A stretch of 64,000 bases of DNA from Theropithecus gelada (GCF_003255815.1 NC_037668.1:90706822-90770821); one strand, 5' to 3'. Positions 43,791 through 55,664 are shown, numbered from the stretch's first letter. Made by a program: numbers and translations. The notes: generated by a model from the letters alone, not told the origin.

Positions 43791-44160
43791 TTGGATAATA
43801 CTAGCTATAGTAACAAATAGATGCAAAATATATAATGATCAAGCAGAATAGAAATTTACTTCTCGTTCATGTAATAGGTCTCAGTATTCCTGGTCAGCAG
43901 ACATCTCTCTTTCATGTACTGTTCAGGGATTCAGACCCCTTCCCTTTTGTGGTTTCACTATCTTCTAAGGCATTGTTGTTACCTGAATCCTATTGGTAGA
44001 AAGGAAACAGGCAGGAGGGGCACGTACCCATTTCTTAATTACTTTGGCCCGGAAATAGCCCTTGTCTTGCCTTCTCCCAACCCACTGGCTACAACTCAGT
44101 CAGATGGCTGTACCTAAATGCAAGGAAAGCTGGAAAGTATCATAGTGTCCAGGAAGAAAA
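43785..44160. mobile_element. Unnamed old interspersed repeat
   Basis: Shows 'actagctatagtaacaaata', 'gaaatttacttctcgttcat' and an end 'caaggaaagctggaaagtat'. It resembles the 49920 copy at its end ('aagggaagctggaaaatgt'). Family not named. Confidence 0.4.
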
Positions 44161-44189
44161 GGAGTGGGATTTCAGAGCAGTAGCTCACA

Positions 44190-44575
44190 GTTTGTGTCAC
44201 AAGTGCCTATCATATGCCAGGCCCAGTGCTAGGTAGTAAAGATATTGAGATGAATAAGACACTTTTTCTGCCCTAAGCTATCTCCCAATCTACTGGATGA
44301 GACTATGCTATATTTATGTGTCCTTACAGTTTAGCGTAGAATGTGTTATCACAAAGCAATGAAGGCAAGCTGTTGAGAAACATGTGTATGAAAAATAATT
44401 AACCCTGCCTGTAGCAGAGGGGGGTCATGAAAGGCCTTGATTATGTCAGTTTCATAAATGTTTATTGAGTATCTACTAAGAATCAGGGACCCATTACATT
44501 CAGATTGCTGGAGATACAGATAATAGGACATAATCCTAGTCCTTGGGGCAATTGGATGTACAAACAGGTGAGTTC
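44190..44575 (-). mobile_element. L2 LINE fragments
   Basis: Two reversed L2 3' ends in a row: about 44200-44370 ('catatgccaggcccagtgct', 'aagatattgagatgaataag') and about 44450-44570 ('aaatgtttattgagtatcta', 'tcctagtccttggggcaatt'). Confidence 0.75.
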
Positions 44576-44639
44576 AAATGGATAACTACCCCTATAAATG
44601 GGGAATGGGAGGAGTATAATGTGCATGCTTGGTGGGTTA

Positions 44640-44790
44640 AGTGCTCTGTATTTGGAGTCAGGCATACCAGAGATTGAATTCCAGCTTTAGCACTATCAAA
44701 GTCACTGTGTGACTTTGGGCAGCTCTTCCAGCCTTTCTGAATCTGTGTCCCTCACTTTTTAAACGGGAATAGCACCTCCTTGTATAGTCT
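44640..44790 (+). mobile_element. MIR SINE
   Basis: Sense MIR: 'tggagtcaggcataccagag', 'gtgtgactttgggcagctct' and 'cactttttaaacgggaatag'. Confidence 0.8.
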
Positions 44791-45110
44791 CAGGAGCCAA
44801 GTTGCCTGGGTCCAAAGCCTAGATCTTCTCCATACTAACTCCGCGATGTAGAGAAATTCATTGAACCCTTCTGGAGCTTTAGTTTCCTCATCTTTAAATC
44901 AGGGTTGATAATAGTACCAAACTCATACAGTTGGTAGGAATATGTGAATTCAGAGAATAAAAATTCTCTGAACTGTGCCTGGTACCTAAAAGTTGCTCAA
45001 TCAGTGTTAGGTCTTGTCACTGTCTACCTTACAGTTTACCATAATCATGAAATGAGATAATGCCAGTGCCTGGAAAATATTAACTATTCAATTAATGGTA
45101 AAGATTATGC
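44791..45110 (+). mobile_element. MIR SINEs (second and third in tandem)
   Basis: A full sense MIR (about 44795-45020: 'tagtttcctcatctttaaat', 'gaactgtgcctggtacctaa') is followed by a MIR 3' piece (about 45040-45110: 'aatgagataatgccagtgcc'). Confidence 0.75.
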
Positions 45111-47960
45111 TTCAAAGTGACAATCTGGAGGTAGGATGACTGCAGTGTCCTAAAAAGAAGCTGCTGAGAAACCAGATGAAGTGAAATGAGGCAAAAATTC
45201 CTGACCCACAAATGTATTCTTCATTCACCCCAAGACAGGTGAAGCAACAAAGGCAGGTGGCTTTTGGAGGGACAGTGCTTCCAGTTGCAGGTGGAAGGCT
45301 GTTTATTTCATTGTTTGCTTTCTCTGTCTCTTCTATTGGTGAGGAGTTTAAGAATATGCCACAGAATTTAGGTTAAGGAAGGAAGGCATAAATGATTTGT
45401 TCCAAGAATGCAGGAGGAAAGTCTCCCTAAACACAGCATTCATTAGTAAGAGCTTCCAGAACCTTCCAAAATTCTGTCTCCTTTTATAGCATCCCGCAAG
45501 TCCAAAGTAATGAAATAAAAGCATGGTAATAGGTAAACACAATTACGGCACCCGGGTAGCTCCTTGGCAGGCGGGGGGTATTTGAGAGCATTGACTGGGG
45601 TCTCGTTTTCCATAATCGAGCCCAGCCCTGCTGTGATCACTATAGTATTATGACCTATGGGGCAAAGACAGTACCATACGTGATATTTCATTTTTGGGTA
45701 GCTGGGGGTAGTAATGAACCAGTTGCAGTCAAGTGAATTAATCTCCCCAGCTATTCAAAAACGCAACTTCATGTACAGCAATTTGTTCTTCATTGCTTTT
45801 TTCCCCCAACGTAGCCTTTTCAAATTACTCTTCCTACAGAAAAATGGAGAGAAAGAAAAAGAAAACTCAATGAAAAAATATTTTAACCTTTGCTGAATGT
45901 TGATGTCTTTTCTGATCATCAATAATAATGATAAATGTGTCCTATAGATATACAGCTTAGAATTCACATTGCAGTTCTATTAGCCTCATACTGACCGATT
46001 ATGAATCTTAAAACATGGAATAAATATTCAAAGAGTTGGTATATAGATTCTAGAGCCAATTTCAAACAGTTTAAATTATCAATTGGTATTTATCCAAACT
46101 CCAAGGAGTGCCCTAATCAATCTCACTCAGTACAATTACTCAATTACTGTACATTTAATAAATACGAGTTAATGATCAAAACACATTATTGAGAATGAAA
46201 GACTTTGGCATAGGTAGGTATAGACATGTAACACAGCTGTTAATCCTCTATAAATTTGTTTTTAATAACACTGATGTTTTGGTTGCATATAATAACTATT
46301 TCATTAAATCTAAATTAAATGCATGGTTAAGCATATTTAAAACATGTAAATGTAATGTGTTGCTAGTGTATTTCATTTCATGTTTCCATGCAGTTCTAAC
46401 AATTTTCCAAATTCAAATTGACTAGGTGTAGGGAAGTCCCTGGTCATTTATATAATACCTTTTTTTCTGATATCATTAAGCTGCAGAAATTTAATTCCTC
46501 TGAGTTCCAAATACATCACTAGTCAATCAGTGTTCAGGAAAGACAATGTGTTTATCTGCTGGAAAGAAATGCTTATAGACTCAACTGAAAGGGAAAAAAT
46601 GCTTCTAAATAATAGTAAAACATGCGTTTTGCTTTTTTGAAAAAGTAAAGCAAAGAATCTAACACTAAAAAAAGCTATGTTGCAATAACAATCAAGAGTG
46701 TGTTGTTGTGCATGACTTTTCATTTATGGATAGCAAGAGACATTAATATACTCGCCTATGGCTTGTGCAGTACTATTCCCAGCTATGCGGAAATGGAATG
46801 TGATTTACAGCAACACATTCTTTGTTGCTGTTCCAATATACCTATTGTCTTCCTTGCATTCTGACTGGCTGGCTGGCTGGGAAAGGGGATGGTGCTGGAC
46901 CACACTCAATCATTATGGGTGTCTACAAATAGAGTAGGTGTATGCGAACTGAGATTTTTTCAGCTTTGTATACCCAGCAAGCCAATCAGAGCACAGAAAG
47001 AACAATAGCTGAAGGTTTTACTGCTCTTTAAGTTTCCCCACTGATTCCCATTGCGACTGATTATATCACAGAAGTTATATAAAAATCACATTAAATGCCA
47101 ACTAAATCAAGACTTTTCATACCTTTTTTTCAAAGCAATGAAATTCAGAACAAACACTATACTATGCATGAAGATCACCACCTGGAGATCTAAACTCTTC
47201 ATTCCAGACGTCGTATTTGGAAATGGAACTAGAGAAAAGTGTAGTTTATTCATTTTGTTATTTTCTGTGGTGCTTGCACTGCTGTTTTGAAAGCTCACCA
47301 TAGGAGAGCTCAATTAAGAGCCTTCATAATTTTCACCAGTTAACTTTGATTAAATAGGCTGTCTTGGAAAGGACTTCAGTAAATTTAGGCTATAAATTAC
47401 CTACAGTGAGTTTTCAACTTTGGAATTCTGAAATATTAGTGCTCGGACAGGCCATTTCTTTCAGAAAGCTTGTACTTTACCCCCTGATTTGGAACGATTT
47501 TGCTTCATTTTATTCGCGTGGAGAAGACAAGGGAAAAACTTCCATCTACTGGTTGGAACAACAGGTCTCTTGCAGCACATGTGGAAAAAAAGACATTCTG
47601 CTTTCCACTGCAAGTTGGATTAATACAAGAGGTTAGAGGTTCCCTTTAACCATGTTCTTTTGACTCATTGTTACACCAATTTTCAGGCCATATTTGTTGC
47701 CAAAGATTAGAAAAAGGTGATGAAATAAATAGGTTCCTTCTGATGTGTTGTTTCTTAGACAAGGGCTTCGCAAACTTTTTCTCACTGAGCAAATGGGAAA
47801 ACCAAGGCCATTTCAGCTCAGGATCAATCAACCAAGAAGTCAAACCCCTTTTAGGAGATATTTGGCAAATAGCTGTTCACACCACTCATTTCAGGATATT
47901 TTTACTGGTGGGGCTGAAAAATCCAATAAAATCTGCAAGTATTTACACTGTAAATTCTAT
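45111..47960. other. Longest repeat-poor block, candidate regulatory region
   Basis: About 2.8 kb with essentially no nameable transposon. The strongest part, about 46440-47640, has retained CpGs ('tatactcgcctatggc', 'cagacgtcgtatttgg') and SOX-like 'gaacaatagc'. Many short frames (60-105 codons) cross in all registers without domains. A (GGCT)4 run lies at about 46864-46880. Confidence 0.5.
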
Positions 47961-47964
47961 ACAG

Positions 47965-48178
47965 TGTAGTGATAATGAGTTTTAGTTTCCTGCTCTGTGA
48001 CTTCAGGCAAGCTATGTATTTATCCAAACCTCAGTTTTCCTTCTCTGTAAAATGGGCTTAAGAATAGCACTCACCTCACTGGGATTTTCTATGATTCAAT
48101 GCGATAGTGCATTTAATGCACTTACATAGGGCTTGGCAAATGTAATACAGTACTCAGTAAATGTTAGGTCTTAACACT
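47965..48178 (+). mobile_element. MIR SINE
   Basis: Nearly complete sense MIR: 'ctgctctgtgacttcaggca', 'ttctctgtaaaatgggctta', 'ctcacctcactgggattttc' and 'tactcagtaaatgttaggtc'. Confidence 0.85.
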
Positions 48179-48279
48179 ATTCACATTTTACTCAGATGTA
48201 TCTTCATTGTTTAAAAAACATGTCTGTTTAATAAAAACAGCTTACATTTGCAAGTGCACCTTTTGACTTTTTAAACCTT

Positions 48280-48455
48280 TTAACATCAATTAATTCTCTT
48301 CTCTCCAAACATCAATTTTGTGAGTTGGGTGTGGAATTCTTTTATCCTCCCTTGATTACCAAGAAGGGTAAGATAAAGAGGAATTAAGTGGCTTGCCTAA
48401 GGCAGTGCTAATGCAAGTATTAGAACCTGTGTTCCTGACTGATTTACTTCCATTA
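48280..48455 (-). mobile_element. MIR SINE fragment
   Basis: Reversed MIR: 'aggaattaagtggcttgcct', 'aaggcagtgctaatgcaagt' and 'gaacctgtgttcctgactga'. Confidence 0.65.
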
Positions 48456-49915
48456 CATGAGTGGGGTTTCAAACTTTTCTCCCCAGGCAGTGGGGAATGG
48501 GCAGTTGTGGTTTCCATCAGAATGCAAAAGACGTTTTCTGCCTTGCAAAATTGTTTGCAGACTAGGGTTAGGGATTATTAAGATTGTGGAGAGGGCAGAA
48601 ATGCGTTGGCTAGGGGAAGTGGCAACGTTTACAAAGGCATGGCTAACTTTTCCTGAAAAAAAAAAAAAAATGTCAGCAGCATTCACACTTCTGAATATAT
48701 TAGGTTTGTAAATCCAGGGTGCAAATTGTTTGTAGAATCTCAATTAAAGCCTTTATAATATTGTCATTCGTAATCAGCTCACTATGAAAACAGGGCTTCC
48801 AGAGGGCACCAAAATCATTTGAACTTGCGATCTGTAATAGATTTGAATATTCAGATAAGGTCAGCGGTCAGAGCAGAGGCGACAGTTTTGGTCAATAAAC
48901 AGGTTTAGTGAGACAAAATCTTTTTGTCTACGTGGGAATGGCTTGGAGAAATTGGTTCTCAAGGGGGAATCAAAAGATTAAATTTAGCTGCGTTGCCAAT
49001 TTATTTGCAGGCCAAACAAGTGTGCGATGGAGGGGGAGGTGCCTGCCCCTGTGAGAAGCCCCTGTTGACAGCACCAGAGGGGGCTCCCAGGCAGCTGTCC
49101 TGACCACAGCTGAGACTGAGCTTAATGGAGGGAGATTTGTGCGGAGAGAGAATGAGCATCTCAGTGCTTGACTGAGGCTATCCTGGATTAAGCCAAGTGA
49201 AGGTAAAGGATCTGGGCTGCAATGTTTTACATAGTTCCAGTCCCTGCTTTCCTGTCCCCCACCCTTAAAATTGCTTTCTCTGAATTGTGCCTTGGCACGA
49301 AGCCTTAGCCGAAAAAAGCCATTACAAACTTGTCTCTGTGAAGATCCACAGGAGAAACATCTCTCTGGCCTCAGTACCGGAAAGACTTGTGTTTCTCTTG
49401 AGTGCCTGTTTACCTTATAGACTCTGTGAATAAGGTAATTCCATCTTTTTGAGCCTGTGTTTCCAAGAGTCTTGGGGGGTCTTCCAGACTGCCGGAGGAG
49501 CTACTATGGGCTTGAGAATGAGAGCAAAGAGGGAGGTGGACATGGGTTCTGGGGACTTGGATTCTGGCTTCCACAAGAGCAGCCCTGCTTTTTTTGTTTT
49601 CTGCGTAAGATTTTATTTGAAGACGGGATTCAGTGGCCTGCAAAAAGGTCTGGAAACCACTGACTTAACTGATTGCTTCTTGTAGCATTTGAATAAACTC
49701 TAACCCAGAACCAGAGCGATCTGCCCTTGTATATCCTTTAGCTCATCCTGTGTTGTCTCCCTTCACTCATTACTTTATTTATACTGATCTTCCAGTTCCT
49801 GCAGTAAAAACCATGGTGCTTCCAACATGATGGCCGCTGGCTGGAATCTTCTTTTCTTAAGCTTTGTCTGATGATCTCTTCACTGTAGAATCACTGGGGT
49901 TTATGTTCAGCTACA
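48456..49915. other. Repeat-poor block, candidate regulatory region
   Basis: About 1.4 kb without nameable transposons. About 48700-49200 has FOX-like 'gtcaataaacagg', TCF-like 'aatcaaaagattaa' and retained CpGs. Frames at 49410-49685 overlap antisense and lack domains. Confidence 0.5.
49071..49084 (+). promoter_or_regulatory. CTCF-like motif (plus strand)
   Basis: GCACCAGAGGGGGC matches 12 of 14 positions of CCASYAGRKGGCRS. Sequence match only. Confidence 0.3.
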
Positions 49916-49919
49916 TACA

Positions 49920-50265
49920 ACAGTGATTCTCAAAGAACTGTGGCTTAAACAAGACAGACATCTGTATCTCTTTCATGTCAGGCAGGAGTCTAGGGTCCCT
50001 GTGGTGTCTTTAGAATGTCATCTGGATTTGTCTTTCTTCTCTGCCACCCTCGGACATGCCTTTCATCTTCAAGATCCCGTCATGGTCCAGAGGACTTTGG
50101 AGCCATCAGTAGGAAGAAGTGGGAACCACAAAGAGATGCTTCTCCCAACCAAAGCTTCTGTTTTTAGCAGTTTCCAGAAGCCAAGCGTGTTTCCACTTAC
50201 ATTTTATTGGCCAGAACTTAGTCACGTGGTCATCTCCCACTGTAAGGGAAGCTGGAAAATGTAAT
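49920..50265. mobile_element. Unnamed old interspersed repeat
   Basis: Shows 'gtggcttaaacaagacagac', 'ctctttcatgtcaggcagga', 'tattggccagaacttagtca' and an end 'aagggaagctggaaaatgt'. The 113-codon frame at 49923-50264 coincides with it and is a relic, not a gene. Confidence 0.4.
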
Positions 50266-51525
50266 GTTTTACTGGGGCAGTAAGGTGCTTCCTTAAAAAC
50301 TGGAATTCTATTATTAACAAAGAAGGAGGAAATGGAAATCAGGAGGCAACTCAGAGGTTTCAAGTTCAATTTCACTGTCCCCCATCTAAAGTGTGATCTA
50401 ATCTTCCCTAATATTTGCTCTCTTAGAACACTATTCTTTTCCTTTATGGAATTTTCATAATTTATAACTTATGTCTAACTGTTAAAATTTGTCTTTGAAG
50501 CTGGATGGTAAGTTCTCCGAGGGGAAACGCTGAGTCTTTGTTATCCCATGCCATATAACCTAGGTCCAACAAAATGCTTTTCACCTACCACGTGAAGTAT
50601 TTCTCATATAAGTAAACAAACGAATGAATTTCTCTGATCGTATTTGTTAGACAGTTCAGAGCCAAATTTATGGTTTAACTTCAACAAATGTTCAGGAGTT
50701 AGGGTACTAAGTTCATTCTAGGCTCTTATTTATTTTTCCATTCCTACTTTTCTTTAATTTCCTAATTTATTTAGATTTGCTTACATTGTAGGGGATTATA
50801 TATTTTAGAGGCTTCTTTTTAATCCATTTGGGATGAAGGCGGGTGGGGCAAATATAAATAAAGACTTAGTAAAGAACAGATAAAATGTAACTATTCAACA
50901 AGAATGTTCTAAACAAAAATTTTTAAGTGTAAAAAAAATGTCCAACAACAATAAAAGATAATAGACATCTCTTTCAGCATATTGTTTGATGGTCTGAGTT
51001 CTGGGATGCATTAATGTGAGTAAAGAATAATTAACTAACCATAAAACAGGATGCTGTTCAAAAGTTACTAGTAAAAAAAAAAAAAAAAGTTACTAGTAAG
51101 CAGCAGGAGTTCGGTTAAGATCACACTTAGGAAGCTAAGGATGATTAACCTTTGCCTAGGTTATAAAATGGCCCATTTGAGAACTGTTGCCACTGGATAT
51201 TTTACCTGGATATCAATTGGATTATTGAGTGAGAGGTTCTACATGATGTTTAGTATGATGATATATATCTGGTTACAAACTGTTTATGACAAGTGGAAAA
51301 GCCAATAAAAGATTAATGCAGATTTAAATAGATTTTTCTTCTTTACTTGAGTTTCTGTTAATTTATGCATATATAACTCAATACCTGTATATTTGAAAGA
51401 GATGCTACTTTATTATTTGTAATGAAGAAAGATGGCTGTTGAATATGTAAGTGAAATTGTAATGCTCATGTTGGAGCTCCTGTTTAAAGGGGGTTTTCAG
51501 TTCATTGAGGTTTTTCTTTTTTTTT
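50266..51525. other. AT-rich sequence, partly LINE-like
   Basis: No firm family call. About 50920-51330 has old-L1-like patches ('aaaaaatgtccaacaacaat'). It holds a direct repeat around a pure poly(A) run at 51060-51098 (listed separately). Confidence 0.4.
51060..51098 (+). mobile_element. Tail-only retro-insertion (poly(A) between direct repeats)
   Basis: The sequence aaagttactagta occurs at 51061-51073 and 51086-51098, separated only by A residues. This is what an L1-mediated insertion of a poly(A) stub with its target-site duplication would look like. Replication slippage is an alternative. Confidence 0.5.
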
Positions 51526-51529
51526 CTTT

Positions 51530-51834
51530 ACTTTTTTTTTTTTTTTTTTTTGGAGATGAAGTCTTGCTCTGTTGCCCAGGCTGGAGTGCAGTGGTGTGAT
51601 CTTGGCTCACTGCAACCTCCACCTCCCAGGTTCAAGCGATTCTCCTGTCTCAGCCTCCCGAGTAGCTGGGACCACAGGCGTGCACCACTATGTCTGACTA
51701 ATTTCTGTAATTTTAGTAGATGAGGGGTTTCACCATGTTGGCCAAGCTGGTCTCAGACTCCTAACCTCAAGTGATCCACCGGCCTCGGCCTCCCAAAGTG
51801 CTGGGATTACAGGTGTGAGCCATGGCACCCAGCC
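51530..51834 (-). mobile_element. AluS-type Alu
   Basis: Reversed Alu body 51552-51834 with a poly(T) tail of about 22 T. The plus frame at 51505-51723 is antisense Alu. Confidence 0.96.
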
Positions 51835-52089
51835 GACATTTTTCATTGGAATTTTTATTTGGTGCAAACTTTGCCAGCTGAACCTCAGTTTAATTTAGCA
51901 ACGTTTACAGGTTAAACGATAAGTCACCCTCTTGAACTCATAATAAATTAACATGTATTTCCTTGTAATTTCAACTTTTTTCTTTGATTTATCATAAAGT
52001 ATACACCTGACAGTAATCATTTTTCTTTAGATTTTTTTTAGCTGAAAGTTTTATTTACAGTCTTTAAATTATTTTATTAAAAATCTTTT

Positions 52090-52182
52090 GGGGACCGGGA
52101 TTGTGTCTTGAAGGCTTCTTTTGCATTACCCATAGTGACTAGCACATATTATACACTTAGTAAGGGCTTGAGAAATTCTTGA
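52090..52182 (+). mobile_element. L2 3' end fragment
   Basis: Sense L2 end: 'gggattgtgtcttgaaggct', 'cccatagtgactagcacata' and 'cacttagtaagggcttgaga'. Confidence 0.6.
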
Positions 52183-52189
52183 GTTTGAA

Positions 52190-52290
52190 TCTTTTTCCTT
52201 CTTTCTTTTTTTCCTTCATCCCTCCCTCCCTTCTCCCCGTCTTCTCTTCCTTCCTCCTTTATACTTTCTGCCTTCTTTCCTTCCTTCAGT
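52190..52290 (+). repeat. Pyrimidine-rich low-complexity tract
   Basis: About 100 bp of mixed TTCC, TTTC and CCTCCC units on the plus strand, between two L2 pieces. No SINE body attached. Confidence 0.85.
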
Positions 52291-52390
52291 AAGCATCAAT
52301 TAGTTGAGCACCTACTATACTCTGGGCTCCTTACAGGGAATTAGTATACAAAGATGAATATGATATAGATTTTAGGCTAAATAAAGGTTG
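52288..52390 (-). mobile_element. L2 3' end fragment
   Basis: Reversed L2 end: 'gttgagcacctactatactc', 'gggctccttacagggaatta' and 'caaagatgaatatgatatag'. Confidence 0.7.
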
Positions 52391-53245
52391 AGGCATAGCA
52401 ATATGGATGCTGTGGTGAGACCAGAACTGAAGCTCTCTCAGCCCTTGAGTGCTTGTTATGGTATCACTTTGTGAAGACAAAATAAGAGAATTCAATGAGA
52501 AGACACCCCGGACACTGCCTACCACGGACACTACCTCTCTACGGTTAACTGAATAAAACCATGTGGGGAAACTGGTCTGTAAACTCTAAAGTACTGTGCA
52601 AATATATTATTACTGTAAATGATGTACATGTCAATCCACATCTCCACCAAATTATGAGTGGCGACATTAACTTATTGATCTTTGTTTCTTTAGTACATTA
52701 TAGGCATACATAATAAACAATATATGTATGTGAGTAAAATATTGAAGATTCACTTTTTGGTATTATAGTCATCATTACCAGTACATCAACTTGTATCTTG
52801 TTTTATTTGTTAGGCTACTGATATAAGAAACCCAAGTTTATTCTTCATTTGTGAGTGCTCTGATGACCCTGGCATGCCCAGTGGAGCTACCTGTGTGGGT
52901 TGAACTGGAGCTCCTTTGCTCTTCACTTGAACCCTAGGACAGAGTTAGGGAAAACTGGCTAAAGCAAAAACAAACCCAAACCCAACTAAACACAAATCCA
53001 GTAGAAATCCATTGTGGATGAGTAAATTTGGTCAGAGATTATGAAGACTTAGACCACTTGAGTCTACCTAAAGCAAACTTCTGACTTACTAGTTTTTTTA
53101 ATATAACATCAAGGTCAGTTGTATTTATACAAAAAATATAGCAATAGAAGGAAAAAGCTTCCTTTGTTCTGAATTCCTCAAAGCTTTACAGGTTCTTCCT
53201 AAGGTTCCCATTTTGTGTCACTTGAGTAGATTATTTTTTGCTCAC
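52391..53245. other. Single-copy sequence
   Basis: About 0.85 kb with no nameable repeat or plausible gene. Confidence 0.5.
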
Positions 53246-53249
53246 ATGA

Positions 53250-53458
53250 ACTGTGGATAGACACTGTGATGGAGGCTTTACACACAAAATCTTCTTTTGA
53301 TCCTGTACAAAAGCGTGTGAGGTTGGTAATATTATTATCATCATCACCATTTTGATGAAGAAACTGAGAAAATGAGGCTGGCCCAGGGTTATACAACACT
53401 TAGGCCATATAACCAGCATGGCAGTCTCTGGCTCTAAAACCTGTATTCTATACTATGA
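53250..53458 (-). mobile_element. MIR SINE
   Basis: Reversed MIR: 'attttgatgaagaaactgag', 'ggctggcccagggttataca' and 'ggctctaaaacctgtattct'. Two overlapping minus frames at 53199-53419 lie in it. Confidence 0.75.
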
Positions 53459-53524
53459 TTATTTTAATACATGCTTTTTTGTTTAGTTTTCTTATATTAT
53501 CATTTCTAAGGATTCTTAAAAAAC

Positions 53525-53960
53525 TCTGTCACAACTTTTTATTTTGAAAATTTCCAAACATACTGAAAAATTCAAGGTATATTATAATGAATATCCATGT
53601 ACCCTCCAAATAGTTGAAGCAGTTATTAACATTTTGCCACATTGTTCTCTTTCTGTTTATACCCACATACACACATTTTTCCCTGAACCATTTGAATGGT
53701 TGTGAGTTGAGGAGTTGAGGATGACACGTCATCCTTTATATTTCAGTGCGCATCCCCCAGGAGGAAAAAGGTTCTTTCTTCTAACTGGTAATACCATTAT
53801 CCTTCCCCCTGAAAGTGACAGTAATTCCATATGGTCTTATATCCTGTCCAATCCAAATCTCCAAATTTTCTTTAAAATATCTTTTTGTGACTGTGACACA
53901 CGTGTCTGTGACTATGTTCTCCCTTAGATTTGACCCTCTGGGGACTTTGGAGGACTCAAG
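53525..53960. mobile_element. Old L1-associated (L1M-type) fragment
   Basis: Same general class as 15525-16420: 'attttgaaaatttccaaaca', 'gaatatccatgtaccctcca' and 'ttattaacattttgccacat'. Family call moderate. Confidence 0.45.
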
Positions 53961-54211
53961 GTCTCCACGCTTAGAGCCGCATCATGGCCAATTAGAGGGA
54001 CTATGGATTCCATCTCTGGTTTTACAAATTTTAGTCCAAAGGCCTTCTCTTTTTCTTCTCCTCCTTTTCCTCCTCTTTGTCCTCTTTCATTTCTTTTTGG
54101 CTTCAGTCTACTTAATTTTTGATAGCATCTAAAATATCAAACAAAACTTATTCATTAAATAATACTTGAGATACTTTTTTATGCCTGTACTTTAAAAAAA
54201 TGTTACTTTCA

Positions 54212-54503
54212 GGTCGGGCGCGGTGGCTCACACCTGTAATCCCAGCATTTTGAGAGGCCGAGGCGGGTGGATCACCTGAGGTCGGGAGTTCCAGACCAGC
54301 CTGGCCAGCATGGTGAAACCCCATCTCTACTAAAAATACAAAAATTAGCCGGGTCTGGTGGCAGGGGCCTGTAATCTCAGCTACTCAGGAAGCTGGGGCA
54401 GGAGAATCGCTTGAACTCGGGAGGCGGAGATTGCGGTGAGCGGAGATCGTGCCATTGCACGCCAGCCTGGGCAACAGAGCAAGACTCCGTCCCCCGCACC
54501 CCC
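54212..54503 (+). mobile_element. AluS-type Alu
   Basis: Full-length Alu, CpG-rich for its age, with a tail degraded to C/A-rich text (cccccgcaccccccaaaaa). An imperfect duplication of about 13-15 bp surrounds it (near 54196-54210 and 54504-54518). Confidence 0.95.
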
Positions 54504-54740
54504 CAAAAATTGCTTTCATTATAATAGCCATACATTCTAATTAAAGAACATTTGGAAAACCCATAAATTAGAAAGAACTATTTAAAATCTATTCCATTCC
54601 CCCACCTAATCGCTCATGCATTTTCTTCCAGGCTTTTTTCCTATACCCAAAATACTTAAGAAACAATTAGGATAATATACACATATAATTTTGCACTCTC
54701 CTTTTTCTTACAAAATTTTGTAACAAGCATATTTACGGCA
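54504..54740. mobile_element. Old LINE-like fragment, unnamed
   Basis: Patches such as 'catttggaaaacccataaat', 'cattttcttccaggcttttt' and 'attttgcactctcctttttc' recall a common old L1-associated sequence. Classification weak. Confidence 0.35.
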
Positions 54741-54744
54741 CAAT

Positions 54745-55050
54745 AGTGTGGGCTTTGGAGTCCAAATCCTGATTTTGCTACCTATGAGTTATGTGACACT
54801 GGGTCACCGTATAACTCATCACCAAAATGAGAACACACAGGAGAGTGAAAGGGGGCCCTATCGGTAATGAATCCAAGATGTCAGGCATAAAGTGAGACTG
54901 TTCCAGAACTTATGGTCACCCACTTTGGCAAAATTGCAGACCTTTGAGGTTCAGTTTCTGCAACTCAAAAAAGATTCTTGTGACACTCAAATGAAATAAA
55001 AGAGCACATAGCCCAGTGAGTGTGCAATAGACATTAGCTATTATTATGGT
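54745..55050 (+). mobile_element. MIR SINE with an internal insertion
   Basis: MIR pieces at about 54745-54830 ('tgggctttggagtccaaatc') and about 54965-55050 ('ctcaaatgaaataaaagagc', 'gtgtgcaatagacattagct') are separated by about 130 bp of unassigned sequence. Confidence 0.6.
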
Positions 55051-55254
55051 CTTTGTAGACATCACTTTATACGGTGGCATGATACCCCACTGGAAGATGC
55101 TTCCCAGTTCATGTCATATAAAGGGGCATCTTTTTTACAGTCTTCTAGTACTTCTCCCTCTACTCTTCACTGGTAGACTGAGCCATGGACCTTGCTCTGC
55201 ATGAGTCCTCTCTGAGATTCTTGTGATATCTTTACTTGTAATAGGGTTACCCTT

Positions 55255-55365
55255 AGCTTATGCCCATTTCACAGAGTGTGAATACTGAGGCTTCAAGGTC
55301 ATAACTTTAGAAAGTGATGGAGTAGGCAGGCAAATCTGCTGTCTTTATCTCTACGCTTATCACAA
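55255..55365 (-). mobile_element. MIR SINE fragment
   Basis: Reversed MIR: 'cccatttcacagagtgtgaa', 'tactgaggcttcaaggtcat' and 'gatggagtaggcaggcaaat'. Confidence 0.6.
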
Positions 55366-55391
55366 TTTCTATCTAATGAAAAACACTCATA

Positions 55392-55664
55392 GGCCGGGCA
55401 CTGTGGCTCACGCCTGTAATCGTAGCACTTTGGGAGGCTGAGGCAGGCGGATCACTTGAGGTCAGGAGTTCAAGACCTGTCTGGCCAACATGGTGAAACC
55501 CTGTCTCTACTAAAAATATAAACATTAGCCTGGCATGGTGACGGGCACCTGTGGTCCCATCTACTTGGTCGAGGTCGAGGCAGGAGAATCACTTGAGCCT
55601 GGGAGGTGGAGGTTGCCGTGAGCTGAGATCACACCACTGCAGTCCCACCAGGGCAACAGACTCC
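55392..55664 (+). mobile_element. AluS-type Alu without a poly(A) tail
   Basis: The Alu starts ggccgggcactgtggctcac and runs to '...gggcaacagactcc' with no A-rich tail. Tail loss by deletion is likely, since the 3' flank is ordinary sequence. Confidence 0.93.
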
